A stretch of DNA of 64,000 bases, taken from assembly GCA_022865305.1 (NCBI GenBank), contig JALHSP010000029.1, positions 62,001-126,000 of the forward strand, given 5' to 3'. The stretch comes from Bacteroidales bacterium (GTDB taxonomy: Bacteria > Bacteroidota > Bacteroidia > Bacteroidales > VadinHA17). The position numbers and the translations under genes are program-made. Position 1 is the first letter of the stretch. Every line of letters starts with the position of its first letter. The notes under the pieces were generated by a model. That model had not been told where the DNA came from. It made no database searches and worked only from the letters and a program-made list of their open reading frames with translations. Positions 55,944 through 64,000 of the stretch are shown here, one piece after another.

Positions 55944-56630
55944 TCAGCAAATAAGCTTGTAGCCTCTGCCGTGAACATTCAGTATTTTAATTGCCGGATC
56001 CTTAATTAAATACTTCCTTAATCTGGTTATGTAGACATCCATACTTCTTGCATTGAAGTAGTTATCATCTATCCATATTGACTTTAACGCAAAATTACGT
56101 TCAAGTATTTCATTCCCATGCTGGCATAACAGCTCAAGAAGTTCCGATTCCTTTGTTGTGAGTTTTATGGTCTGGTCCCTGAATGTAAGCAATTGTTTGA
56201 GAGGATCAAATGTATAAGAGCCAATGGTGTACGAATCTTTTTTCTTTCTGGTATTAGATCCAGTAGTCCTTTTAAGTATAGCCTGGATGCGGTATAACAG
56301 CTCCTCCATTGAAAATGGCTTGGTAATATAGTCGTCGGCACCTGATCTGAAACCCTCAAGAACATCTTCTTTCAGGCTTCTTGCAGTAAGAAAAATTATT
56401 GGGATTGAAGGATTGATCTTACGGATCTCTCTGGCCAGTGTAAGCCCATCCATTTCCGGCATCATTATATCGAGGATACAAAGATCGTATTGCTCTTTCG
56501 AAAAAGAATCAAGGGCAAGGATGCCGTTGACGAACAAATCTGTTTTAAAATTTTTTACTGTGAGATAATTGCGCAGCAAATTACCCAGATTGCTGTCATC
56601 TTCTGCAAGAAGAATTCTTGTATTTTTCAT
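55944..56630 (-). CDS. rprY: OmpR-family response regulator RprY
   Basis: 228 residues: receiver domain with acidic pocket AEDDS, phosphoryl Asp54 in CILDIMMPEMDG and Lys in YITKPFSMEEL (about 105), then a winged-helix DNA-binding domain (about 135-228) ending VHGRGYKLIC. The pairing with an RprX-like kinase matches the Bacteroides RprXY system, so the name is given with fair confidence. Its start overlaps the 3' end of rprX by 4 bases. Confidence 0.88.
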   Translation of the reverse strand: MKNTRILLAEDDSNLGNLLRNYLTVKNFKTDLFVNGILALDSFSKEQYDLCILDIMMPEMDGLTLAREIRKINPSIPIIFLTARSLKEDVLEGFRSGADDYITKPFSMEELLYRIQAILKRTTGSNTRKKKDSYTIGSYTFDPLKQLLTFRDQTIKLTTKESELLELLCQHGNEILERNFALKSIWIDDNYFNARSMDVYITRLRKYLIKDPAIKILNVHGRGYKLIC

Positions 56631-58174
56631 TTTAATCCGGTTTGAGGGATGAAAAGAGTGAATTTTGTTCCCTTATTAATCTGACTTTCCGCCTTAATTG
56701 TTCCATTGTGTTCTTCAATTATTTTCTTAACATAACTTAAACCAAGTCCAAATCCTTTTACATTATGCACATTACCGGAATGCACCCGGAAGAACTTATC
56801 ATATATTCTTTTTATATCTTTCTTGCTTATCCCGATGCCATTATCTTCAACGGTAATGATAATGCCTTTTTTTGTATTTTTTGTGGTGATGGTTATTTCA
56901 GGTTTATTTCCGGAATACTTTATTGCATTATCAATAAGATTAGAGATAGAATTAAGAAAATGTATCTCATCAGCCAATGCATGAGGTTGTACCGCCTGAA
57001 AGTCTTTTTTGATTATACCGTCCCTGCTTTTTATCTGAAGGTCAAAATTTTCAACAGCATTGTTGATGACAGAATGAATATCCAAATCAACAAGACTGAG
57101 CTTCATCTTTGTTTTTTCAAATATTGCCATCTGCAGGACTTTCTCAACATGAAATTTAAGGCGCATACTTTCATCAGAAATAACTTTGGCAAGATTGTCA
57201 GTATTTTTTTTCTTGTCTGAGATTGTTTTATCAGCTATCATTTGTGAAGCCAGGGATATTGTAGAGATAGGTGTCTTAAGCTCATGGGTCATATTGTTTA
57301 TAAAGTCGTTTCTGATTTCTGAAATCTTTTTCTGGCGAAAGATTCCAACGAATGTTCCGGTAGCAAGAATCAGCAACAGGGAAGTGAATAGCAGGGAAAG
57401 GAAACCGAGTGCACCTATTTTTTCAAATTTGTATTGCTGTTCCTGGAGGAAGTATACAAACAGCTGATTCTGGCTCGGCACAGGATCGTTCGGGAAAAGC
57501 TGAATAATGAATTTTTTTGTTCCGGGTCTGTCAGTGAAGCCCGGGGTTTTCCAGATTATTCCTGCTCTACCAGAGCGGATTGAAAATTCGAAATCAAGCA
57601 GGATGCTAACATTATTGAGAGCGGTCCTTAGCTGATCCTGCAGATCTTCAGGATCAATTCTATCTCTTATATCCGGTGGATTACGAAGAATTTTCTCCAT
57701 AATATTCTCAAGGAACACAATCTTGTTGGAAACCCTTCCTGATAATTCTGCACTTGTAAGCTGTGCGGAAGGCTCCGAAAGTTCATCCGCAGAGACATCT
57801 TCGGCAGAAATAAAAATCTTCTGACCTGAACTTGTAATGGCTATAAGTTCATCAGCATTATTGAGTCCGTACATCTCCAGAAGTTTTGAATTGGGGTGGT
57901 ATCCCCTAAGTCTCATGGCCAGTGGTGAATTTGCGGGAACGATGGCAGTGATAGAATCAGTTGATGCCGGTCCTATTTCTTCAACGATACTGTTTATTAA
58001 TTCTTTTTCTTCAAGATCAAGAATGACTGACTCAAGAGCTTTATTGGCAAGATTACGGAATTGCTGATCGGTAATTTCAATTGCGTTACGTATCCAGTAT
58101 AACTGAATAAGTATCAATCCCGAAATTACCAGGAAAAAGAAAATTGCCAGTAAAACTATGGTTTTCCGCTTCAT
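56627..58174 (-). CDS. rprX: Sensor histidine kinase RprX
   Basis: 515 residues: membrane spans at about 5-27 and 253-278 with a periplasmic sensor region between them, then a DHp domain with His297 in NNMTHELKTPIST and a catalytic ATPase domain with N-box ISNLIDNAIKYSG, G1 VEDNGIGISKKD and G2 GFGLGLSYVKKI. It phosphorylates RprY. Tandem 10-bp repeats upstream suggest autoregulation. Confidence 0.9.
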   Translation of the reverse strand: MKRKTIVLLAIFFFLVISGLILIQLYWIRNAIEITDQQFRNLANKALESVILDLEEKELINSIVEEIGPASTDSITAIVPANSPLAMRLRGYHPNSKLLEMYGLNNADELIAITSSGQKIFISAEDVSADELSEPSAQLTSAELSGRVSNKIVFLENIMEKILRNPPDIRDRIDPEDLQDQLRTALNNVSILLDFEFSIRSGRAGIIWKTPGFTDRPGTKKFIIQLFPNDPVPSQNQLFVYFLQEQQYKFEKIGALGFLSLLFTSLLLILATGTFVGIFRQKKISEIRNDFINNMTHELKTPISTISLASQMIADKTISDKKKNTDNLAKVISDESMRLKFHVEKVLQMAIFEKTKMKLSLVDLDIHSVINNAVENFDLQIKSRDGIIKKDFQAVQPHALADEIHFLNSISNLIDNAIKYSGNKPEITITTKNTKKGIIITVEDNGIGISKKDIKRIYDKFFRVHSGNVHNVKGFGLGLSYVKKIIEEHNGTIKAESQINKGTKFTLFIPQTGLK

Positions 58175-58181
58175 TAAGATA

Positions 58182-58232
58182 CAAAAGTACTTGTATATAA
58201 ATTATCTTGCCATTCTTTAACTTTCTTTAACA
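58182..58232 (-). promoter_or_regulatory. rprX promoter box and tandem direct repeats
   Basis: On the minus strand TACTTTTG (complement of 58182-58189) fits TAnnTTTG. Upstream of it, on the plus strand, TTCTTTAACT (58213-58222) and TTCTTTAACA (58223-58232) form direct repeats with a 10-base period, the spacing typical of OmpR-family response regulator sites. The box lies only 8 bases before the ATG, so the mRNA would be nearly leaderless. The use of the repeats by RprY is inference. Confidence 0.45.
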
Positions 58233-58364
58233 ACCTGGCCTGTTAAATTCATAATTGAAGCAGATTTGCTATCAGAAAAAATAAAATATTTTAACAAATC
58301 ATTAAAATATTGTTAATATTCAGCTATTTATATCAGAACATTTTTTTGTCTCATTTACACTCAG

Positions 58365-58482
58365 TATATTTGTACAGGATTTGGCATGATATTTGGTTTA
58401 TTAGAGAATAGAGGTTTTTTTCATAGGTTAGGTTAGTTTTAGGGTTATCAAAAAAGTGAGGCTGACATCTCTAGTCAGCCTC
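58365..58482 (+). ncRNA. Candidate short transcript, possibly encoding a 16-residue peptide
   Basis: TATATTTG (58365-58372) is an exact -7 box on the plus strand, about 85 bases ahead of a strong hairpin (58458-58482). Between them lies a short frame (58386-58436) starting ATG, preceded by AGGA at 58375-58378, and encoding MIFGLLENRGFFHRLG then stop. A TTTG at 58345-58348 gives a spacer of only 16 bases, which is short. Nothing shows that it is transcribed or translated. It could be a small RNA, a short peptide gene, or only chance in an AT-rich gap of about 330 bases. Confidence 0.3.
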
Positions 58483-58493
58483 TTCTTTATTTT
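58458..58493. terminator. Bidirectional terminator between rprX and the rnc-fabF cluster
   Basis: GAGGCTGAC (58458-58466) and GTCAGCCTC (58474-58482) form a nine-pair stem with a 7-base loop. On the plus side follow TTCTTTATTTT; on the minus side the stem is followed by ACTTTTTT, so it can end transcripts from either strand, in particular the minus-strand genes ending at 58503. Confidence 0.8.
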
Positions 58494-58502
58494 ACCGCAT
58501 GA

Positions 58503-59003
58503 TCAGCTTTTTTTAGGCATATACCTGACTTTTATCACATTCAGGTTTTTAGCTCTTGCCCCATAATAAATATGTTTCTGGATATCATTTGCTTTTTGTC
58601 TTTGAAGCCATGTAAGATTAATAACAAACGAAGTCCCATTTTTTAACAGCAATTTTGCCTTTTTTTGTTTATGAGTCATAATAAGTTCCCTGATATTAAC
58701 CCATTTGAAGGAATGTCTTCCGGGATGGAATAATCCATATCTGAACTCAATTTTTTCGTCATCAATTGAAAAGAAAAGGTCTTTTCTTTTAACAGTCGAG
58801 TAGTAAGCAATTATAGCTACAATAAGACTTATACTGAATGGAGCAAGTGAGAGTATTGGCTGAATGGTTTCCTTTTTAATAACATAACTTAATATTAATA
58901 CATATACACCAGCCAGGAAGAACAATATCACAAAAATCCATAAGATAGCTTTCCTTCCCTTTGAAAATTGCACTTCTGATAGATTATAATAAAGGTTTTC
59001 CAT
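58503..59003 (-). CDS. Small membrane protein with PH-like C-terminal part, unknown function
   Basis: 166 residues: two membrane spans (about 20-42 and 52-68) followed by a beta-rich soluble segment (FFSIDDEKIEFRYGLF, KAKLLLKNGTSFVINLTWL) ending in a helix. The layout resembles small membrane-anchored PH-domain proteins, but I did not recognise a named family. It follows the IPExxxVDY-type gene by 3 bases. Confidence 0.7.
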   Translation of the reverse strand: MENLYYNLSEVQFSKGRKAILWIFVILFFLAGVYVLILSYVIKKETIQPILSLAPFSISLIVAIIAYYSTVKRKDLFFSIDDEKIEFRYGLFHPGRHSFKWVNIRELIMTHKQKKAKLLLKNGTSFVINLTWLQRQKANDIQKHIYYGARAKNLNVIKVRYMPKKS

Positions 59004-59006
59004 ACT

Positions 59007-59435
59007 CTAATGGATTAGGTATTGTAAATGTTTATCCTTTATAGCTTTTGAATCAATATTGAACACTGCTGTGATACAGTCAAGTTCCCTGAGAGCAGAT
59101 ATTATATCGTTTATATCGGCATCATTCCCGGGATCAAATATCTGGAAAATATAGTCAATATTTTTTAGTTTCTTCAGAAAGAATTTTTTCCCGGTCCTGT
59201 TCGAGATCAGATCGTAGATTAAATCCGGAGAGCCGGTTATATCCGAAAACCTGCTGAATGTTAATTCAGAATTATTATCATGCAGTGTAACCGGTGAAAT
59301 ACTTTTAAGAGAAATCCGGAATTTTTTATTCAGGGCAAGCGAAAGCTTATAATCAGGTTCAGCAGAGACAATACCAAGTATGACAGACTCATTATTCTGA
59401 TTAATATTTAGCTGGATCCGTTTGATTTTCTGCAC
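59007..59435 (-). CDS. IPExxxVDY-type protein (degenerate motif)
   Basis: 142 residues. Position (next to rnc, in the acpP-fabF-rnc line) and the pattern of an alternating beta domain ending in a coil with KKLKNIDYIFQIF (about 89-101) and CITAVFNIDSKAIKDK match the Bacteroidota IPExxxVDY family. The signature is worn: the Ile-Pro-Glu part reads FLKK and Val-Asp-Tyr reads IDY. Function unknown. In many relatives pyk (pyruvate kinase) is next; here a membrane protein gene is next. Confidence 0.6.
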   Translation of the reverse strand: MQKIKRIQLNINQNNESVILGIVSAEPDYKLSLALNKKFRISLKSISPVTLHDNNSELTFSRFSDITGSPDLIYDLISNRTGKKFFLKKLKNIDYIFQIFDPGNDADINDIISALRELDCITAVFNIDSKAIKDKHLQYLIH

Positions 59436-59488
59436 GGCTCTTATATTTCATCGCCTTAACCTATAAAGTTAGGGAAAAATAAAAGATA

Positions 59489-60235
59489 CTAACCAAAATC
59501 CGGTGAAATATCTTTGATCCTTTTATATGCCTGACTGGCAGCTTCCTGTTCAGCTTCCTTTTTTGATGCTCCCTGTCCTTTCCCATATTCTTCTCTGTTG
59601 ATAAACAGAGTTGTGGAAAAAACAGATTTCTTTAAATTAAAATCATACTCTTCATTATATGTAAAGATCAGATTAGTCTTATGTTTTTGCACCCATTCAA
59701 AGACCAGGCTTTTATAGTCAGGATCAGTATTGACTATTACTTCCAGATCCAGATATTTATTCAGAACATTTCTGATAAACAGTTTTTTTGTTTTCCTGAA
59801 TCCCTTGTCGAGGAATACGGATCCTATGAGAGCTTCAAGTGCATCTCCATAAAGGTTTTTTGTCGGATGATTTGAACTGACATTACACAAAAGTACTTTA
59901 TGAATTCCCATTGAAACGGCCAGATCATTCAGAACATCCCTGTTAACGATTCTTGCCCGGATTTTTGTCATGAATCCCTCGCTGGCATCAGGAAATTTTT
60001 CAAAGAGAAAATCTGAAAGAATTGCGTCAAGAATAGCATCTCCAAGAAACTCAAGTCTTTCATTATTTACTTTATTGCCTTCAGGGAGTGAGAAAGAAGC
60101 TGACCGGTGAATAAATGCTATCTCATATAATCTGAGGTTTCCCGGCCTGAATCCCAATATTTGTTTTAAGCGTGATCGAAACTCACGTTTATCGGGAAGA
60201 TATGTGCCATTTGTTCTGTTACTGAGTAACGACAC
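59489..60235 (-). CDS. rnc: Ribonuclease III
   Basis: 248 residues: RNase III signature NERLEFLGDAILD (near 66-78), second metal site region ALEALIGSVFLDKG, and a C-terminal double-stranded RNA-binding domain (about 165-245) with GKGQGASKKEAEQEAA. It processes rRNA and structured RNA. Its start overlaps the fabF stop by one base. Confidence 0.96.
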   Translation of the reverse strand: MSLLSNRTNGTYLPDKREFRSRLKQILGFRPGNLRLYEIAFIHRSASFSLPEGNKVNNERLEFLGDAILDAILSDFLFEKFPDASEGFMTKIRARIVNRDVLNDLAVSMGIHKVLLCNVSSNHPTKNLYGDALEALIGSVFLDKGFRKTKKLFIRNVLNKYLDLEVIVNTDPDYKSLVFEWVQKHKTNLIFTYNEEYDFNLKKSVFSTTLFINREEYGKGQGASKKEAEQEAASQAYKRIKDISPDFG

Positions 60236-61482
60236 TAAGCCCCGGCTTTTTTAATGACAATTGAAGCATTATGTCCGCCAAATCCGAAAGTATTGCTGAG
60301 CGCGGCCCTGATATTTCTTTTCTGTGCTTTATTAAGGGTTAAATTCAGATTCTGGTCAATTCCGGGATCAGGTACCTTATAATTAATAGTTGGTGGGACA
60401 ATCTCATGTACAATTGCCATTATTGTTGCAATAGCTTCAACTGCACCGGCAGCTCCGAGAAGATGACCAGTCATCGATTTTGTGGCACTTATATTGAGTT
60501 TATAGGAATGTTCCCCGAACACTGATATAATTGCCTTTGCTTCAGATATATCACCGAGAGGTGTTGCTGTACCATGAACATTAATATAATCGATATCCTC
60601 CGGTTTCAGTTCAGCATCACTTATTGCCAGTTTCATGACATTACAGGCGCCAAGCCCCTCGGGATGAGGCGCTGTCAGGTGGAAAGCATCAGCAGTCATG
60701 CCGGTACCCGCCAGTTCTGCATAAATTTTTGCTCCCCTTGCCTTTGCATGCTCAAACTCTTCAACTATGAGTGCTCCGGCACCTTCACCCATAACAAAAC
60801 CATCTCTGGTGAGATCGAACGGGCGTGAAGCAGTCTTAAACTCATCATTTCTGGTCGACAATGCCATCATTGCATTAAATCCACCAATACCGATTTCATT
60901 TATTGTTGCTTCTGAACCTCCGGCAATAAAGATATCGGCTTTCCCGAGCCGGATATAATTTACTGCATCAATAATGGAATGAGTGGAAGAAGCACAAGCA
61001 GATACTATGGCAAAATTCGGCCCTCTGAATCCATATTTAATGGATATTATGCCCGAAGCCATATTGGCAATCATTTTGGGGATAAAAAAAGGACTGAATC
61101 GTGGTGATCCGTCACCTTTTACGAAACCGCTGATCTGATTATGGAAAGTATCAAGACCGCCGATTCCGGATGACCAGATAACACCGACTCTGTCCTTGTC
61201 TATCGTTTTCAGATCTATTCCTGAATCGGTAATTGCTTCATCGGTAGCAATAAGTGCAAACTGGGAATATAAATCCAGTTTATTGGCTTCCTTTCTGTCG
61301 AAATATTTAGCAGAGTCGTAGCCTTTTACTTCACATGCAAATTTTGTTTTGAACTTTTCGGTATTAAACCGGGTGATCATTACTGATCCACTCACTCCAT
61401 TTTTAAGTCCTTCCCAATATTCATGCAAATTATTGCCTAAAGGAGTCAGTGCTCCAAGGCCGGTCACTACAACTCTTCTCAT
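60235..61482 (-). CDS. fabF: 3-oxoacyl-ACP synthase II
   Basis: 415 residues: active-site Cys in VSACASSTHSI, His in INVHGTATPLGD and His with Lys in TKSMTGHLLGAAG. Thiolase fold, condensing enzyme of fatty acid elongation. It follows acpP by 24 bases. Confidence 0.97.
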   Translation of the reverse strand: MRRVVVTGLGALTPLGNNLHEYWEGLKNGVSGSVMITRFNTEKFKTKFACEVKGYDSAKYFDRKEANKLDLYSQFALIATDEAITDSGIDLKTIDKDRVGVIWSSGIGGLDTFHNQISGFVKGDGSPRFSPFFIPKMIANMASGIISIKYGFRGPNFAIVSACASSTHSIIDAVNYIRLGKADIFIAGGSEATINEIGIGGFNAMMALSTRNDEFKTASRPFDLTRDGFVMGEGAGALIVEEFEHAKARGAKIYAELAGTGMTADAFHLTAPHPEGLGACNVMKLAISDAELKPEDIDYINVHGTATPLGDISEAKAIISVFGEHSYKLNISATKSMTGHLLGAAGAVEAIATIMAIVHEIVPPTINYKVPDPGIDQNLNLTLNKAQKRNIRAALSNTFGFGGHNASIVIKKAGA

Positions 61483-61506
61483 AAACGGGATATTAGCAAT
61501 GCAAAA

Positions 61507-61743
61507 TTATTTTGCATTCTCCTCGATGTACTTGATAGCATCACCAACGGTGCTGATGGTCTCTGCCTGGTCGTCAGGAATTCCGATATTGAATTCTTTT
61601 TCAAATTCCATGATCAACTCAACAGTATCAAGAGAGTCTGCACCAAGATCATTAGTGAAACTGGCTTCAGCAGTTACTTCTGATTCGTCAACTCCAAGTT
61701 TGTCAACAATAATCTCTTTTACTCTTGTGGCAATGTCGGACAT
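61507..61743 (-). CDS. acpP: Acyl carrier protein
   Basis: 78 residues with the phosphopantetheine Ser in [15 protein letters not shown] (near 38). Carries growing acyl chains for FabF, FabZ and the lipid A acyltransferases encoded earlier in the window. First gene of acpP-fabF-rnc. Confidence 0.98.
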   Translation of the reverse strand: MSDIATRVKEIIVDKLGVDESEVTAEASFTNDLGADSLDTVELIMEFEKEFNIGIPDDQAETISTVGDAIKYIEENAK

Positions 61744-61781
61744 AATGATAAATTTTAATTAATAATATGTTATGAACCCTG

Positions 61782-61813
61782 CAAAGAAATATATTTGTAC
61801 TTTATTATTCAAA
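61782..61813 (-). promoter_or_regulatory. acpP promoter candidate
   Basis: On the minus strand TTTG (complement of 61810-61813), a 20-base spacer and TTTCTTTG (complement of 61782-61789), one mismatch to TAnnTTTG, about 40 bases before the ATG. The plus strand of the same gap carries TATATTTG at 61790-61797, possibly for purN, but without a good -33 box. Nothing else is apparent in this 182-base gap. Confidence 0.5.
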
Positions 61814-61925
61814 TGATTTGATGTTTTTTATTTATACTTCAGCTTAATACATTGATAAATAATAAGATACAATGAATCTTAAGTAAAAACCATCTGTATT
61901 CGCTGAAAGTGATAAATATCATGAA

Positions 61926-62516
61926 ATGAGAAAGATAGCAATTTTTGCTTCAGGTTCAGGCACCAATGCCGAAAACATTATAAAATACTTTTCGAATAAA
62001 AATAGTGCCAGGGTGTGTCTGGTTCTGTCGAACAAACGTGAAGCCTATGTATTGAAGAGGGCTTCAGACCATAATGTAAAATCTGTATTTTTCGAACGAA
62101 GCGAATTCTACAGCTCGGAAAGAGTACTGGATTATCTGCTACTGAATAAAATTGATTTCATCGTTCTTGCCGGTTTTCTGTGGCTGGTCCCTGAGAATAT
62201 CCTGAAGAAATATAAAAGCCGGATCATTAATATTCACCCGGCACTGCTGCCAAGGTATGGTGGAAAAGGTATGTATGGTGAAAAGGTGCATGAAGCTGTG
62301 ATTAACAATCATGATAACGAATCCGGAATCACAATACATTATGTAAATCCCTTTTATGATGCAGGTGATATCATATTTCAGATCAGGTGTAAGGTGGACC
62401 CTTCAGATACTCCTGATTCGCTGGCCGCAAAAGTGCATGCCCTTGAATATGAGTATTATCCAAAGATCATTGAAGATCTGATCATTAATCGGCCTGATCA
62501 GGTTAAAAAGTTGTAA
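61926..62516 (+). CDS. purN: Phosphoribosylglycinamide formyltransferase
   Basis: 196 residues: IFASGSGTNAENII at the N-terminus, formyltransferase residues in IINIHPALLPRYGGKGMYG (Asn, His) and Asp in YDAGDIIFQ. It performs the third step of purine synthesis with 10-formyl-THF. It ends inside the 3' end of the convergent M23 gene (14 bases overlap). Confidence 0.96.
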   Translation: MRKIAIFASGSGTNAENIIKYFSNKNSARVCLVLSNKREAYVLKRASDHNVKSVFFERSEFYSSERVLDYLLLNKIDFIVLAGFLWLVPENILKKYKSRIINIHPALLPRYGGKGMYGEKVHEAVINNHDNESGITIHYVNPFYDAGDIIFQIRCKVDPSDTPDSLAAKVHALEYEYYPKIIEDLIINRPDQVKKL

Positions 62517-63741
62517 GAAGACTCTCTACAACCTTTTTATTTCTCTCAAATTTTGTTTTATTCTCTTCTGAAACCGGTTCAACTGGAGGTGCGTCAACGC
62601 TCAGGGGATCAACTGGTGATCCGTTCTGGTAGAACCTGAAATCGAGATGAGGTCCGGTAGAAAGGCCGCTGCTGCCTACATAGCCGATTACATCACCCTG
62701 CTTTACAAAAGCACCTGAATAAATGCCGGCACCAAACCGGCTAAGATGAAGATATGCAGTAGAGTAGACACTGTTATGCACAATCCTGACCATTCTTCCT
62801 GATCCGTTCTCAGTTCCGGCGCTTATAACTTTCCCGTCACCTATGGCTTGAACAGGTGTCCCGACAGGGGCTGCATAGTCAACACCAAAATGGGGCCGTC
62901 GGATCCGAAGTATAGGATGCAGCCTGCTTGATGAAAAACGGGAACTGATCCTTGAGAACTGCAAAGGGGCTTTGAGGAAAGCTTTCCTGAGGCTGTTTCC
63001 CTCACCATCGAAAAAGGTCTCTTTGCCATCCTGGATGAATGGTATTGCTGTGATTGTTTTACCTGCCCAGGTAAATTGTGCCCCGAAAATTTTACCGGCA
63101 CCAAGAGATTCTTCGTCTATATATAACTCTTCATAAATGACCTTAAAACTGTCACCTTTCTGTAACCCGAAGAAATCTACAGTCCACGCATATATTTCCG
63201 ACAGTTTCACTGCCAGGGAAGGATGAAAACCTTCTTCAATCATTGCTTCCCAGAGAGATGTTTCAATGGTCCCTTTGGTATATTTAATAAACTTTTTTAT
63301 TTCTTTCCTGAACGGAGTGATGTTCAGAGAATCGTTAAAGCTGAAGATGTAACATGTAGTCGGATCATGTTCATAAACCAGGTACCTCGCTTTTGCAACG
63401 CTGTCCGTATCACAAAAAAGAGTGTAGGTATTCCCTGCCTTTATCTTTCTTACATCAAAAACAGTATCAGAATTTCTGAGTACCTGATCTATCTCAGGCA
63501 TGCTTACGCCATGTTCGAGCAGGATCTGTGACAAAAATCCGTTTCGTTTAATATGCCCTGAAACCAGGTTGAATGAGTCAGCCGGGATGCCAAAAATTAA
63601 AACCGGTTCTTTTTGTTCCTGCTGTGGAACGGTATCAGATAAAATTTCTGACAATTCAGGTTCTCCCTTCTGAAAATATTGACAGGAAAATGTAATTACT
63701 ACTAAGAATACAACGATTATGGCATTTTTCAGTCTGAACAT
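62503..63741 (-). CDS. M23 family peptidase-like lipoprotein
   Basis: 412 residues: lipobox TFSC (Cys20), an N-terminal LysM-like/OapA-like region (about 55-250) and an M23 (LytM) domain (about 265-390). Zinc motif HFGVD gives His284 and Asp288; LHLS gives His332. The last motif reads GPHLDFRF, with Asp367 where LytM enzymes have the third zinc ligand His. It would act on peptidoglycan cross-links in the periplasm if active, otherwise as an amidase activator. Confidence 0.9.
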   Translation of the reverse strand: MFRLKNAIIVVFLVVITFSCQYFQKGEPELSEILSDTVPQQEQKEPVLIFGIPADSFNLVSGHIKRNGFLSQILLEHGVSMPEIDQVLRNSDTVFDVRKIKAGNTYTLFCDTDSVAKARYLVYEHDPTTCYIFSFNDSLNITPFRKEIKKFIKYTKGTIETSLWEAMIEEGFHPSLAVKLSEIYAWTVDFFGLQKGDSFKVIYEELYIDEESLGAGKIFGAQFTWAGKTITAIPFIQDGKETFFDGEGNSLRKAFLKAPLQFSRISSRFSSSRLHPILRIRRPHFGVDYAAPVGTPVQAIGDGKVISAGTENGSGRMVRIVHNSVYSTAYLHLSRFGAGIYSGAFVKQGDVIGYVGSSGLSTGPHLDFRFYQNGSPVDPLSVDAPPVEPVSEENKTKFERNKKVVESLLTTF

Positions 63742-63753
63742 ATGCTCTCCGGA

Positions 63754-64000
63754 TTAGTTTTTAATTACGATGTTTACGATCCGGTTCGGGACTACAATTA
63801 TGTTTGTGAGTGTCCCTGTTGCCAGCCACTTTTTAGCCCTTTCATCGTTGAGAACAATTTTAATAATCTCATCCTTTTCCATGCTTACCGGTAACCCGAT
63901 CTTAAATCTTAGTTTTCCGTTAAATGAAACAGGGTATTCGAAATTATCCTCCTTAAGGAATTCCTCATTTACTTCCGGCCATGGTTCAAAGGAAATAGTT
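63754..64000 (-). CDS. leuS: Leucyl-tRNA synthetase, C-terminal end (runs off the right edge)
   Basis: The minus strand encodes a frame of 81 residues from the right edge to TAA at 63754-63756: SFEPWPEVNEEFL, then FNGKLRFKIGLPVSMEKDE, ending KWLATGTLTNIIVVPNRIVNIVI. This is the C-terminal RNA-binding domain of LeuS (VNGKxRxKI pattern and the IVVPxxxVNIV ending are characteristic). It lies 12 bases upstream of the M23 gene. Confidence 0.9.
   Translation of the reverse strand, partial: TISFEPWPEVNEEFLKEDNFEYPVSFNGKLRFKIGLPVSMEKDEIIKIVLNDERAKKWLATGTLTNIIVVPNRIVNIVIKN

Noticed and set aside
58383-58398. Sigma-54-like site TGGCATGATATTTGGT
   Set aside because: The essential GC at -12 is GG, and it overlaps the short frame; a chance match is likely.

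Overview
The window reads as an AT-rich chromosomal segment of a free-living Bacteroidota bacterium, probably of the Bacteroidales/Marinilabiliales type. The support is an LpxC-FabZ fusion, a type IX secretion sorting domain, an RprX/RprY two-component pair, GSCFA, IPExxxVDY-type and DUF2764 proteins, an acpP-fabF-rnc cluster, and repeated TAnnTTTG promoter boxes of the Bacteroidota sigma-70 type. The species cannot be named from sequence alone. I saw no rRNA, tRNA, CRISPR array, prophage or IS element. Gene order is dense and mostly housekeeping; the accessory part is the first 17.6 kb.

Region 1 (1-17.6 kb). A truncated metallophosphoesterase and a CotH-like secreted protein are followed by a seven-gene minus-strand export cassette. 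In transcription order it encodes an ABC ATPase, a giant ABC-2 permease with a degenerate M1-peptidase-like ectodomain and a golvesin-like C-terminus, a TolC-type outer membrane protein, a lipoprotein membrane-fusion subunit, an RND permease, a 1584-residue fusion of a complete RND permease with a polytopic linker and an ABC ATPase, and a stand-alone ABC-2 permease. This is the most unusual content of the window: proton-driven and ATP-driven export modules are joined in one polypeptide and share one periplasmic adaptor and one outer membrane channel.

Region 2 (17.9-25.8 kb). An HD phosphohydrolase precedes the lipid A genes lpxD, lpxC-fabZ and lpxA. Then come a YccF membrane protein, a DUF4139 protein and a nitronate monooxygenase.

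Region 3 (25.9-33.9 kb). A V-type ATPase operon (E, DUF2764, A, B, D, I, K) follows a recognisable promoter. The K subunit carries the complete Na+-ligand set known from Enterococcus hirae. DUF2764 occupies the place of subunit C.

Region 4 (34.0-47.7 kb). The Fe-S assembly operon sufBCDSE-sufT-queG has a palindromic operator candidate at its promoter. It is followed by a YjbQ-type protein, an ECF sigma/anti-sigma/lipoprotein set, a second ECF sigma factor with a good promoter, a monoacylglycerol-lipase-like hydrolase, a GSCFA protein, a MerR regulator with an eroded cobalamin domain, and a tiny T9SS-sorted protein.

Region 5 (47.7-64 kb). kdsB is divergent from a sigma-54 activator that leads into lptE, a TPR protein and secG. 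groES-groEL and lepA follow. rprX-rprY lies behind tandem 10-bp repeats. A possible short transcript sits between rprX and the fabF/rnc cluster. The window ends with purN, an M23 peptidase-like lipoprotein and the 3' end of leuS.

The genes shared with envelope biology (lipid A, KDO, LptE, SecG, M23, two export systems) give the window an outer-membrane theme, but most are ordinary core genes.
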